From assembly GCA_017535945.1 (NCBI GenBank), contig JAFXTJ010000105.1:1-56038 (forward strand): a stretch of DNA of 56,038 bases, given 5' to 3'. The DNA comes from Lachnospiraceae bacterium (lineage in GTDB: Bacteria > Bacillota > Clostridia > Lachnospirales > Lachnospiraceae). Below are positions 26,205 to 36,299 of this stretch, piece by piece. Both the position numbers and the translations under genes were made by a program. The number at the start of each line of letters is the position of its first letter. The stretch's first letter is position 1. Below the pieces are notes generated by a model. The model saw only the letters and a program-made list of their open reading frames with translations. It had not been told where the DNA came from and did not search any database.

Positions 26205-27655
26205 AGCATAGCCTCCTTCATGGCCTTTTTGCGCTCGTACATCAGATCGTCCGCGCGCTTGAGCACCGTCTGCAGATCACCGTCCTCCTCCGCGTATACG
26301 GCATATCCGAGTGCCGCCGAGATGCGGTCCCAGGGTTCCAGGCTCTCATCGGACGCCGTTTCTTCGATCTTCTTGATGAACTCCCCGATGAGCTCCTCGG
26401 CATGGTCGAAATCATGATTGCGCAGGATAACGACGAATTCGTCGCCGCCCACGCGGTAGACCGGCGAATGCTTGAAGATCTCGCAGACCACATGGCACAG
26501 GTTCATGATGGCGGTGTCGCCCTTCTCATGACCGTGCTCATCGTTGATGACCTTAAGATTATTGAGATCGATCATGGCGATCCCGACCGCGGTCGCGCCG
26601 TTTTTGATATCCTTGTTGATCCTGCTCTGCGCGTCGGTGTAGGCCCGCTTGTTCTTCACATGCGTCAGGGCATCCACATTGGCAAGAGCGCTCATCTTGT
26701 CCGCCTGCTCCCTGGTCATCTCCAGTTTTTTGCTGGTAGCCACGAGGCGCTCGATATGATCGTTGATGTCCTTTTCCATCTTTTTCATCGAGTCTGCCAG
26801 GATCTCCAGTTCATCACCGGTATGGATCCTGAGATTCTCAAACTTGTGCCGCGTGATCTCCTCTCCGTCGTCGTAGTACTTCGAGGAGGCATCGGACAGC
26901 ACATTGATGGGCCGGACCAGCATGCGGTTGACGATAAAGACCCCGAGCAGGATGATCACGAACATGATCCCCGCGAGGATTGCCACGGTGATGCTGTAGT
27001 AGCGGTTCCGCACAGCCGCGATCTCGTTCATGGAAAGATCCACCGCCAGATGGGCGATGACATTGCCCTGTTTGTCAAAGATGGGCATCCCGCCGGCCAC
27101 GAGCCAGCCGTACTCGGGCGTATTGGTCACGGTGGGGCGGATCCCCTCTTCCGGATGATCCGGCGATGTAAGATCCTCCAGTGCCGCATACAACGGGTCG
27201 ATGCAGCCCGGCGGGCAGGCATCCTCGTAGCCGGCATCCACTATATAGATGGAGCAGCGTCTGTCCTCGTCGATATAACTGATATAGACGGATTCCACAT
27301 CGAGACGGTCCAGATAGACCCGAAGTGCATCACGGATCGCGATGAATTCCGGCATCTCCTCGATCGCGGAGTAATTGGCCAGATAGGCATAGAAAGCATC
27401 GGATCCCCACTCCTCGCTGGTCACGCGGACCGGGGTGGCCTCATAGATCGTGAGCACCGCATCCCGGACCTTCCGGGTCGCCTCCGGATCCACGGCGACC
27501 GCGATCGCCGTCGCGATATCGACCGAGCGCTCCTCGTACTGCTTCTCGATGAGCCGCTTGGTGATCTCGTTGGTGCCGATGATCTCCACGATGCTGACCA
27601 GAAGGGCGATCACGATGATCAGGATCGTCGCCTTTTTCCCGATGGAAAACTTCAT
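26201..27655 (-). CDS. Membrane-bound diguanylate cyclase with extracellular sensor and HAMP
   Basis: This 484-residue protein has a TM helix (about 9-28), an extracellular Cache-like sensor region (about 30-220, with SDAFYAYLANYS and VAGGMPIFDKQGNV), a second TM helix (about 222-245), a HAMP segment (MLVRPINVLSDA), a coiled coil and a GGDEF domain with canonical RVGGDEF (GG at 403-404). No RxxD inhibitory site precedes it. It should make c-di-GMP in response to an outside signal. AAAGGGGAG lies upstream. It is first in an operon with the EAL, PH and ddl genes. Confidence 0.92.
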   Translation of the reverse strand: MKFSIGKKATILIIVIALLVSIVEIIGTNEITKRLIEKQYEERSVDIATAIAVAVDPEATRKVRDAVLTIYEATPVRVTSEEWGSDAFYAYLANYSAIEEMPEFIAIRDALRVYLDRLDVESVYISYIDEDRRCSIYIVDAGYEDACPPGCIDPLYAALEDLTSPDHPEEGIRPTVTNTPEYGWLVAGGMPIFDKQGNVIAHLAVDLSMNEIAAVRNRYYSITVAILAGIMFVIILLGVFIVNRMLVRPINVLSDASSKYYDDGEEITRHKFENLRIHTGDELEILADSMKKMEKDINDHIERLVATSKKLEMTREQADKMSALANVDALTHVKNKRAYTDAQSRINKDIKNGATAVGIAMIDLNNLKVINDEHGHEKGDTAIMNLCHVVCEIFKHSPVYRVGGDEFVVILRNHDFDHAEELIGEFIKKIEETASDESLEPWDRISAALGYAVYAEEDGDLQTVLKRADDLMYERKKAMKEAML

Positions 27656-27703
27656 CCGGAGCTCCCCTTTCTCCGTTCCGTCATGATGAAAAAATTACTC
27701 TTT

Positions 27704-27732
27704 ATTATACTATATCCGTGCGTGCATGAAAA
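27704..27732 (-). promoter_or_regulatory. Promoter of the GGDEF-EAL-PH-ddl operon
   Basis: The minus strand has TTTTCA (27727-27732), 17 bases, then a perfect TATAAT (27704-27709), 48 bases before the ATG at 27655. The -35 is a partial match. Confidence 0.65.
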
Positions 27733-27757
27733 GCGGATATCGGTCCCCCCTGCGTGT

Positions 27758-29224
27758 TTACTTCCTTGAACCGGTGCGCACCAGCCACACATAACCTCCC
27801 GCAAGACAGAGCACCCCGAGCACGGCGAGCAGGATGATCCCCCACTTCTTCGCGGGGATTGACGCGGAAGCAAGTGTCCTGCCGCATACGCTGCAGTTCT
27901 GATAGCGCAGGCCGTCCTCCGTGAGCGTGGCGGAGCGGACCGTTTCCCAGCCGCCGGGCGTATGCTCTTTCCGGGGGATCACCTCGGTAAAGGTCTCTCC
28001 GCATTCGGCGCAGGTGTAGGAGATGATGCCGACATGGGAGCAGGCGCTCTCCTGCATGACGGTTCCCGTGTAGACATGCTCGTGTGAGCCGTCCGCCGCC
28101 GCGACACGGATCTCGTTCTGTCCGATCTGATCCGCGGGGATCCCCTCGGGCGCTCCGGTGACATCGGCCTCCTTGGCCTCCTCACTGACTGGTTCCTCTT
28201 TGGCAGGCTCTGCTTTCACAGGCTCCTCTTTTACGATCTCCGCCGCGGCCGGTTCCGCTTCCTTTGTTTCTTCTTTTGCGGGTTCTTCCTTAACTTCTTC
28301 TTTAACTTCTTCTTTAGTTTCCTCTTTAACCTCTTCCTTTACTTCCTCTTTGGTTTCCGGCGCTTTTGTCTCTTCCGCCTTCGCAGTTTCTTCCTTCCTG
28401 GTCTCTTCCTTCTTTTCTTCCGTCTTCGCAGTTTCTTCTGCCTTTGTCTCTTCTTTCTTTGTCTCTTCCTGCTTTATTTCTTCTTTCCTGGTCTCTTCTT
28501 TCTTTACTTCTTCTTTCGTTGTTTCGGTTTCCTTGATATCAGCCGCCTTAGTAACAGCGGCCTTGGTATCTGTCGCCTTGGTATCTGTCGCCTTTGTATC
28601 TGTCGCCTTGGTATCGGTCGTCTTCGTATCAGCTGCCTTGGTTTCAGATGATTTGGTATCGTCAATCTTTGTTTCCGCTGCCTTTGTATCTGTTGCCTTG
28701 GTTTCGGCCGCCTTGGTTTCAGTTGCCTTGGTATCGTCAGTCTTTGTGTCCGCTGTCTTTGTCTCTGTCGCCTTGGTATCGGCTGTCTTCGTATCAGCGG
28801 TCTTCGTCTCCGCCGTCTTCGCTTCAGCCGCCGGCGTCCCGTTCTCCGTCATCAGGCCCCGCAGCCACAGAGACTTCGTCCCCTTCACATCCGTCACGAA
28901 GCGGTAGGAGATATAGCCCGCCGGCACATCCGAGGCCTTCACGCGCAGCCACTGGGTATCGGCCACGCCGGTCACCGTGACCTCCTCCTCCTTATCGAGC
29001 GTGCGGATGAATTCCCAGCGGATCCCCGGACCCTTGCGGATGTTCAGACGCGTGGTCGTGTAGACCGTATAGGGGGTGACGTCCGTCACCGTAAAATCCA
29101 TGGAAGACGTATTCGCCGCACAGACCGGACGTCCCGGCAGCGCCGCGATCAGGCACGTCACAGCCGCGGCAGTGCAGACCGCCACCCCGACCTTTTTGAT
29201 CAGATCACGCATTTTCTTTTTCAT
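27758..29224 (-). CDS. Exported SH3 protein with long pentapeptide/KEE stalk, Zn-ribbon-like segment and C-terminal TM
   Basis: The ATG at 29224 has GGAGG 6 bases upstream and gives about 488 residues. In order: a signal peptide (ending near PVCA), a bacterial SH3 domain (about 40-110, TTTRLNIRKGPGIRWEF), about 20 units of a (A/T)(D/E)TK(A/T) pentad, a Lys/Glu-rich stretch, a Cys segment with CSHVG, CAECGE and CSVCGR that looks like a zinc ribbon, and a C-terminal TM helix (about 458-480) followed by RTGSRK. No LPXTG motif is seen, so attachment would be by the TM helix. The charged stalk could span the wall while SH3 binds wall peptide. Function unknown. It overlaps the small upstream gene by 20 bases. 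Confidence 0.85.
   Translation of the reverse strand: MKKKMRDLIKKVGVAVCTAAAVTCLIAALPGRPVCAANTSSMDFTVTDVTPYTVYTTTRLNIRKGPGIRWEFIRTLDKEEEVTVTGVADTQWLRVKASDVPAGYISYRFVTDVKGTKSLWLRGLMTENGTPAAEAKTAETKTADTKTADTKATETKTADTKTDDTKATETKAAETKATDTKAAETKIDDTKSSETKAADTKTTDTKATDTKATDTKATDTKAAVTKAADIKETETTKEEVKKEETRKEEIKQEETKKEETKAEETAKTEEKKEETRKEETAKAEETKAPETKEEVKEEVKEETKEEVKEEVKEEPAKEETKEAEPAAAEIVKEEPVKAEPAKEEPVSEEAKEADVTGAPEGIPADQIGQNEIRVAAADGSHEHVYTGTVMQESACSHVGIISYTCAECGETFTEVIPRKEHTPGGWETVRSATLTEDGLRYQNCSVCGRTLASASIPAKKWGIILLAVLGVLCLAGGYVWLVRTGSRK
28200..28544. repeat. Lys/Glu-rich low-complexity coding repeat
   Basis: This stretch of the SH3 protein gene encodes irregular KEE, KEETK and KEEVK units on the minus strand. 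On the plus strand it shows as repeated CTTCTTTAACTTC-like elements. It is prone to slippage and may vary in length between strains. Confidence 0.75.
28545..28822. repeat. 15-bp tandem repeat coding for (A/T)(D/E)TK(A/T) pentads
   Basis: About 20 imperfect 15-base units run in frame through the SH3 protein gene. The best-conserved copies (near 28560-28620, CTTGGTATCTGTCGC on the plus strand) are almost identical, which suggests recent expansion. Confidence 0.85.
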
Positions 29225-29549
29225 TTCCTTCCTCCCCGGACTTCTTCTCCGGCCCTTCCTGCTCCTTGTCCGGCGCGAACTGGTCAAAGACCATCATGAT
29301 GGCGGATGCCGTCACGACAGAGACCAGAAACGCCGACATGGCCACGACCACAAAGATCAGGATCTGTTTGCCCACATTGCCGGAAACACCTCCGTGCCAC
29401 AGCAGATAGAAGGCACCGGTACTGACCAGAAAATACAGTGAGATCGTCCCCAGCCAGAAGGTCTTCGCACGTGCCTCCGTGCAGAAGATCTCCGTCAGGA
29501 TCGCCACGATCGCCGCTATGATCGCGGTGATGGTCATCATCTTGAGCAT
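29205..29549 (-). CDS. Small membrane protein, three predicted TM helices
   Basis: This 114-residue protein has hydrophobic helices at about 3-20, 30-52 and 62-88, and a charged tail rich in Glu/Lys that overlaps the start of the SH3 gene. I do not recognise a family. It lies 23 bases after polC on the same strand, so it is probably co-transcribed with polC and the SH3 gene. Confidence 0.75.
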   Translation of the reverse strand: MLKMMTITAIIAAIVAILTEIFCTEARAKTFWLGTISLYFLVSTGAFYLLWHGGVSGNVGKQILIFVVVAMSAFLVSVVTASAIMMVFDQFAPDKEQEGPEKKSGEEGNEKENA

Positions 29550-29572
29550 TGCTTCCTCCCTGTCCTGCCTGA

Positions 29573-32500
29573 TCAGTTCTTCATCAGATCAAAAATACTC
29601 ATCTGGTTGGATTCCGGGATATCTCCCAGGATCCCGAGTTTCTTCAGGACCTCCGCCGAAGGCCCCGGACACTTCGACCGGTTGCGGAAATCCTCCACCG
29701 ACAGGAAGGGGCCGGCCTTGGCCGCTTCCTCGATGGCACGCGCAGCCGTATCGCCCATGCCGTTCACGCAGTTGATGGACGGCATGATCTTGTCTTCGAT
29801 CACGGTGAAATGTCTGGCCTTGGCGCGATAAAGATCCAGCGGCAGGAATTCGATCCCGCGCGCATACATCTCCTGCGCCATCCGCATGTCATACATCTCG
29901 TTCTTCTGCGCCGTGGACAGCTTTTTCTCCGCCTCCAGCCTCTTGTACTCGGCCATATGCTCTGCCAGTACCGCCGCCCCGCAGCAGATGTGCTCATAAT
30001 CGAAATGCTTGGAGCGGATGGAAAACCATGCCGCGTAGTAATCCTGCGGCCGGTGCACCTTAAACCAGGCGATGCGCCAGCACATCGTGACATAGGCCGC
30101 CGCGTGCGCCTTGGGGAACATGTACTGGATCTTCAGACAGGATTCGATGTACCACTCCGGTACGCCTGCGTTCCGCATCATCTCCTGCTGTTCCCCGCTC
30201 AGTCCCTTGCCCTTGCGGACCTGCTCCATGATCTTGAAAGCCGCGGCTTCCTCCAGCCCCTGCTTGATCAGGTAGAGCATGATATCATCGCGGGTGCAGA
30301 TCGCCGTATCGATCGTGGCAATCCCGTCCCGGATCAGATCCTGCGCGTTGCCGCTCCAGACATTCGTCCCGTGTGACAGTCCGGAGATCCGGATCAGATG
30401 GGAAAAGGTCTTCGGCTTCGCCTCGATGACCATGTTCATGGCGAAATCCGTGCCGAATTCCGGCAGGCCGAGACACCCCAGCTGCGTACCGCCGATGTCA
30501 TCCGGACGGATCCCGAGGGACTTCGTGGAGATGAACAGTTCCATGACCTCCGGGTCATCCAGCGGCACCCCCAGCGGATCGATCCCAGTCAGGTCGTGCA
30601 GATAGCGGATCATCGTGGGATCATCGTGACCGAGGATATCCAGCTTCAGCAGATTGTGCTCGATCGAGTGATAATCGAAATGCGTCGTGATGCTCTCCGC
30701 TTCCTCCTTGTTGGCCGGCCGCTGGACCGGCGTAAAGGTGTCGATCTCCTCGCCCTTAGGGAGCACGATGATGCCGCCCGGATGCTGTCCGGTATTGGTC
30801 TTGATCCCGACCAGATGCGTCAGCTGCCGGTTGATCTCACCGGAGCGCTTGGGGATCTGCAGCCTCTCGTAATACTTCTTCACATAGCCGTAGGCATTCT
30901 TGTCCGCGAGGCCCGAGATCGTCCCCGCGCGGAAGGTCTGGCCGTTGCCGAAGATGACCTCCGTATACTTGTGCGCTTTGCTCTGGTATTCACTGGAGAA
31001 GTTCAGATCGATATCCGGCTCCTTGTCCCCCTTGAAACCGAGAAAGGTCTCGAAGGGGATGTCAAAGCCGTCCTTGTTCAGTTTTCCGCCGCAGACAGGG
31101 CAGTCCCGGTCCGGCATGTCGCAGCCGGAATTTCCCGCATAGGACTTCACCAGATCGGAGTCAAAATCAGTGTAATGACATTTGGGACAGATATAGTGCG
31201 GACGCAGGGAATTCACCTCGGAGATCCCGGCCATATAAGCCACAAAGGAAGAACCGACCGATCCGCGGGAACCGACCATATAGCCGTCCTCCATGGATTT
31301 CCAGACCAGCTTCTGGGCAATGATATACATGACGGCGAAGCCGTTGGAGATGATGGAGTGCAGTTCGCGCTCGAGCCGCTCCTTCACGACCTCCGGCAGT
31401 TCCTCCCCGTACACCTCGTGCGCTTTGTCATAACAGATCCGCCGCAGGGTCTCGTCGCTGTTCTCGATGACCGGAACGCATTTGTCCGGCCGTACCGCCG
31501 AGATACTGTCGCACATATCAAAGATCCGCCTGGGATTCTCAATGACGATCCGGTGCGCCGTTTCGGATCCAGATAATCGAATTCCGCGAGCATCTCCTCT
31601 GTGGTATGCAGGTACAGAGGGGCCGCTTCCTCCGCGTCCATCTCCTTGCCGCTCAGGACGATCGTGCGGTAGATCTCGTCCTCCGGGTCCAGGAAATGCG
31701 CGTCTCCCGTCGCCACCACCGGCTTGCCGTACTGTTTTCCGAGCCGCAGGATCTGCCGGTTCAGTTCCCTGATGTCATCCTCGCAGGTGATGTCCGGATA
31801 TCTCTTTTCATCGGCGATCATGAAGCGGTTGTTGGCAATGGGCTGGATTTCCAGATAGTCGTAGTATTTCACCAGCCGGACGATCTCCTCATCGGAGCGT
31901 CCTTCCACCAGCGCCTCGTAGAGTTCTCCGGCGCAACAGGCGCTTCCGAGGATCAGGCCCTCTCTGTACTGTTCCAGTTCGCTCTTGGGGATCAGCGGAT
32001 GACGCTTTAAATGATCCAGATGCGACTTGCTGATCAGACGGTAGAGATTGACCCGTCCAACCGTATTCTTGGCCAGGATCACCGCGTGATGCGGATGCAG
32101 GCTCCTGATGGCCGCAGGGTCCATCTCCGTGCCCTTCTCCAGCGCAGTCATGTCCCGGATCCCGTCCTTTTCGATGTAGTCCTTGAGAAACCGCAGGAAG
32201 ATCTCCGCCGTGCACGCGGCATCGTTCACGGCGCGATGATGACCCTCCAGCGGTACATTCAGTGTCTTGGCCACCGCATCCAGCGTATGTCTCGCAAGTG
32301 TCGCGAAGTAATGTCTGGAAAGCCCCATCGTATCGATCGAGGTATAATCCGCGGGCAGTCCCTGCTCCCTGCAGTTCTGTGTGATAAAGCCCACATCAAA
32401 GGCCACATTGTGCCCCACCAGGATGGCATCCCCGATAAATTCATGAAACCGGGGCAGGATCGCATCGATGGTCTCCGCGTCCTTCACCATGATATCGTTG

Positions 32501-34194
32501 ATATGCGTGACCTCAACGATCCTGGGCGGGATCGGGCGCTCCGGGTTCACAAATTCACTGAACTTGTCGGTGATCTCACCGTTCCTGATCTTCACGGCGC
32601 CGATCTCGATGATCCGGTCCTTTGCCGGGGAGAAGCCCGTGGTCTCCAGATCGAAGACGACATAGGTTGCTCCCTCCAGGGCCTGTCCCTTTCCGTTCTC
32701 CACGGTGCGCTTCAGATCGTCCACCAGATACGCTTCCACCCCGGGGACCAGTTTGAAGAATTCCTGCCGGTCGACTGGTTCCTCTCCGGCCTCCTTGCGT
32801 TTCTTGTTCACCCCTTCGAAGATTTTCTTCCACGCGGTATAGGCGCCCTTCTTGCCTGTCAGACCCTGCACCACACCGTGATCGGTGATGGCGATCCCGG
32901 GCATCCCCCAGTCATAGGCGCGCCGCAGCATGTCCTCGCCTTCCGTCACACCGTCGAGCTCACTCATCTTGGTGTGGCAGTGCAGTTCCACCCGCTTCTC
33001 CTCCGCGTTGTCCCTGCGGATCTGACGGAAATCGGGCGCGATCTTCATGGCGTTCACGGACTGGATCGTCAGCTCGTGATCAAAGGAATCCATCACGGGT
33101 ACACCCTTCAGTTTGATGAACTGCCCGATCTTCAGCTTCGGTGCGAGTTCCTCCTCCCACTGGGAGGCAGTGAGGAACAGCTTGCATTTAATGGTCTCCG
33201 TGAAATCCGTGAGATCGAACATGATGAGTTTCTTGCCGTTCTTCAGTTCACGGACGACAAAATCCCCGGATTTCTTCGGATCGGATGACAGGATCTGGCC
33301 GCGCAGGCAGACTTCCCCGCCCTCCCCCTCGAGATCGAGGATCTGCGTGGTCTCCTGGTCAAAATCCCGTCCCATGAGGACATCCGGATTGTCGGACCGG
33401 GAGAGCTTCGCTCCCGGACGGCTGTTTTTCCTGTATCTGTTATCCTGCGCGGTGCTCTGCGGGGGCACTTCGGGCGGCCGGTTCATCATATCCTCTTCCT
33501 CCGGTTCCTCATCCTGATAATAATCCAGATCACTGAAATCCTCCGGTTCCCGGTCATCCTCCGGCTCATTGCCGAAGAACCCGTCCGACGGCAGCGCCTG
33601 TGCTGCCTCCTCGCCGGCCGACCGGACCGTGAGCACCGGCTGCCTGTTCTCCGGCAGCGCTCTGCGGACCGTTCTCGACCTTTTCTCCCTGCGCGGCATG
33701 TAGGCGATGCTCACCTGCACGTCAAAGCCGCAGCGGTCGTTAAACACCTTTTCCAGGATCCGCGTGAGCTCCTCCGCGTGGTCTTCCGCCACGACAGACT
33801 CCTCCAGGGTGAGGACCACCTCCCGCTCCGACGGGTAGGAAAACTCGCCGTTCCTCACCAGCACATGCAGGATCGGATGGTAGAGCCTGAGTTCCTCCAG
33901 GAGGCTCTCCAGATAGTGCTCCATAAGATATTCCGGTGTGTACTGATCGGACAGGTCAAAGTGCTCATAGATCCGCACGGCGGTGTCGCTGCTGACACAG
34001 ATCTGTTTCTTGATCGTCTTCTCCAGCCTGTTGATGGCCGTCCGGTCGATGAGATGGCTGCTGGTCATATAGATATGCAGAAATGTCCAGCGCTTCGTCC
34101 TGGAGACGCGGTCGATCACCACATCCCCGAAGATGTTCTCCTCGGCGGGTGTCAGGGTCAGTGTGGGAAAGGTCTCCGCAAGCGACTTACTCAT
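29573..34194 (-). CDS. polC: DNA polymerase III alpha subunit, PolC type, interrupted by an apparent one-base frameshift
   Basis: This gene encodes the replicative polymerase of Gram-positive bacteria, about 1540 residues once the frame is restored. In order: an N-terminal domain, an OB-fold, the PHP domain (ELHCHTKMSELDG), an inserted DEDDh 3'-5' exonuclease (VVFDLETTGFSP), and then the polymerase core with GSRGSVGSSF and the catalytic-type PDIDLNFSSEYQ. A zinc motif (CPKCHY and CPVCGG) and a C-terminal HhH region complete it. The reading frame breaks near 31564: upstream codons end in EFDYLDP and the next frame resumes with AHRIVIENP. One missing G on the minus strand explains it. The ATG at 34194 has GGAG 7 bases upstream and overlaps ispG by 8 bases. 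Since polC is normally essential, a sequencing or assembly error is likely. Confidence 0.93.
31558..31572 (-). other. Frameshift site in polC
   Basis: The minus strand reads CTGGATCCGAAACGGCGCAC. Adding one G (CCGGAAACG) restores an uninterrupted PolC reading: YLDP-ETAHRIVIENP. The missing base lies next to 31564. Sequence on both sides is clearly PolC, in register with the family. Confidence 0.85.
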
Positions 34195-35245
34195 TCCAGT
34201 GCTCCAGTTCATAACGGAGCGCGGACAGCAGTTCCTCCTCCGGCATCTTGCGCAGGATCTCCCCGCGCCTGATGAGGAGTCCCTCGCCGTCCCCTCCGGC
34301 AATTCCGATATCGGCTTCCTTTGCTTCTCCGGGACCGTTCACGGCACAGCCCATGACGGCCACTTTGATGGGCAGATCGAATTCCTGCACCATCTTCTCG
34401 ACCTCCCCCGCCAGACCGATGAGATCGATCTTCGTCCTGCCGCAGGTGGGACAGGAGATCACCTCGATCCCTTCTTTCCTGAGTCCCATGGCGCGCAGCA
34501 GGATCTTCGCGCTCACGACCTCGTTCACGGGATCCCCTGTCAGGGAGATGCGGATCGTGTCACCCAGGCCTTCGTTTAAGAGGATCCCGAGTCCCGCAGC
34601 GGACTTGATATTGCCGGAGAGCAGGGTTCCCGCCTCCGTGATCCCGACATGCAGCGGGTGATCGGTCTGTTCGGCGAGCAGCCTGTGCGCCCGCGTGGAA
34701 AACGCGATATTGGAGGATTTGATGCTGACCACGAGATTGTCGTAGCCCATATCCTCCACCATGTGCACCTTATCCAGCGCGCTCTCGACGAGCCCCTCCG
34801 GCGTCACACCGCCGTATTTCGCGACGAGCTCGCGCTCCAGGGAACCGCCGTTCACGCCGATGCGGATCGGGATCCCGCGTTCCTTTGCCGCATCCACCAC
34901 GGCCCACACCCGGTCCGCCGATCCGATATTCCCCGGATTGATGCGGATCTTGTCGGCACCGTTTTCGATCGCCGCGATCGCCATGCGGTAGTCGAAATGA
35001 ATGTCCGCGACAAGAGGGATATGAATGCTCTTTTTGATGATGCCGATGGCCGCGGCAGCCTCAGGAGTCGGCACCGTGCAGCGCACGATCTCGCAGCCCG
35101 CGCGTTCCAGCGACAGGATCTGCTCGATACAGGCCCCGGCATCCTCTGTGGGCACATTCGTCATGGACTGGATCCGGACGGGATTTCCTCCGCCGATCGT
35201 CAGATTACCGATCCGGACCTCTTTTGTATGCTCTCTCGTCGTCAC
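34187..35245 (-). CDS. ispG: (E)-4-hydroxy-3-methylbut-2-enyl-diphosphate synthase
   Basis: This [4Fe-4S] enzyme of the MEP pathway makes HMBPP. It shows VRIGNLTIGGGNPVRIQSM at the N-terminus, the cluster Cys residues in ISCPTCGR and the C-terminal VMGCAVNGPGEA. A GTG at 35245, 4 bases after the rseP stop, places about 10 residues before the conserved core as in relatives. An ATG at 35275 within rseP is the alternative (362 residues) but lacks a ribosome binding site. It ends overlapping polC by 8 bases. Confidence 0.93.
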   Translation of the reverse strand: MTTREHTKEVRIGNLTIGGGNPVRIQSMTNVPTEDAGACIEQILSLERAGCEIVRCTVPTPEAAAAIGIIKKSIHIPLVADIHFDYRMAIAAIENGADKIRINPGNIGSADRVWAVVDAAKERGIPIRIGVNGGSLERELVAKYGGVTPEGLVESALDKVHMVEDMGYDNLVVSIKSSNIAFSTRAHRLLAEQTDHPLHVGITEAGTLLSGNIKSAAGLGILLNEGLGDTIRISLTGDPVNEVVSAKILLRAMGLRKEGIEVISCPTCGRTKIDLIGLAGEVEKMVQEFDLPIKVAVMGCAVNGPGEAKEADIGIAGGDGEGLLIRRGEILRKMPEEELLSALRYELEHWNE

Positions 35246-35249
35246 GGCT

Positions 35250-36299
35250 TCACCCGATGAATTTCCCGATGTCATTGAACAGCACTACCACCATAAAAGC
35301 CACCAGCGCGATCATCCCGGCCAGATGGACATAGCCTTCCTTGTCCCTGGGGACCGGCTTGCCCCGGAAGACCTCGATCAGGGCGAACAGCAGCCGCCCG
35401 CCGTCGAGCCCCGGAATGGGCAGGAGGTTCATCACACCCAGATTCACCGTGAGCAGCACCGTGAGTTCGAGGAGCGTGAGGACCACGGAGGGCAGCCCGT
35501 AGGGTTTGACACTCTCATAGGTGTCATCCACGATCTTCACCATTCCCACGGGGCCCGCGAAATCATCCAGCGTGAGACCGCCGTGGACCAGCATCTTCAG
35601 GCTGGTAAAGGTGAGGTCAAAGTAGTATTTCTCCTGATACCAGGCATAGGGCAGGACGCGGATCCCGTCGACGCTGCCGGCCTTGCCCACATAGAGGCCC
35701 ATGTAGTAGCGGTCCTCCTCCGCGCTGTATCGCGGTGTAAACGAGATCTCCCGTTTCGCGCCGTCCCGCTCCACGATGAGTTCAACCGTCTCGCCGCGGT
35801 TTAACTGCGACATCAGCGTCACCTCGCCCGCCATGTGGATCCGTTTCCCGTTCATGGACAGGATCGTGTCTCCCTCCGCCAGGCCTGCCGCCTGTGCCGC
35901 GGAATCCTCCGTGAATCCGGCGACCACCGGGAAACTCCACACGGAAAAGGCCGTGACGATGAGCGCCAGGAGATACCCTAACAGGAAATTGGCGACCGGG
36001 CCCGCGACGCCCGTCGCGATCCTGGACCACACCCCCGCATTGCGGTAGCTGTGCTCATCATTGATGGTCTCCTCCTCGTCGTCGTACATCCCCTCAAAAA
36101 TGCAGGCGCCGCCGAAAGGCAGGAGGCGCAGCGCAAAAACGGTGTCCCCTTTTTTGCGTTTCCACAGCGCAGGACCCACGCCGACCGTGAACTCCTGCAC
36201 GCGGATCCCGTTGACCCGGGCGATGAGGAAATGTCCTCCCTCATGGGAGATGACGATGACCCCGATGATAACGAGAAAAACCAGTATGCTGACGATCAT
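35250..36299 (-). CDS. rseP: Site-2 protease family zinc metalloprotease (RseP/YluC)
   Basis: This 349-residue polytopic membrane protease cleaves within membranes, typically anti-sigma factors or signal-peptide remnants. The zinc motif HEGGH lies in the first TM helix, a PDZ domain (AAGLAEGDTILSMNGKRI) is central, and the third ligand motif NLLPIPGLDGG lies in a later helix. Its start overlaps the dxr stop by 4 bases. This position among dxr, ispG and polC is typical of Firmicutes. Confidence 0.94.
   Translation of the reverse strand: MIVSILVFLVIIGVIVISHEGGHFLIARVNGIRVQEFTVGVGPALWKRKKGDTVFALRLLPFGGACIFEGMYDDEEETINDEHSYRNAGVWSRIATGVAGPVANFLLGYLLALIVTAFSVWSFPVVAGFTEDSAAQAAGLAEGDTILSMNGKRIHMAGEVTLMSQLNRGETVELIVERDGAKREISFTPRYSAEEDRYYMGLYVGKAGSVDGIRVLPYAWYQEKYYFDLTFTSLKMLVHGGLTLDDFAGPVGMVKIVDDTYESVKPYGLPSVVLTLLELTVLLTVNLGVMNLLPIPGLDGGRLLFALIEVFRGKPVPRDKEGYVHLAGMIALVAFMVVVLFNDIGKFIG

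Noticed and set aside
28200-28822. Tandem repeats considered as a CRISPR array
   Set aside because: Units are 15 bases without spacers and stay in frame in the SH3 protein gene.
29573-34194. polC as a programmed frameshift or as two separate genes
   Set aside because: There is no slippery sequence or stem-loop at the break, and no ribosome binding site for the second part. A single missing base explains it.
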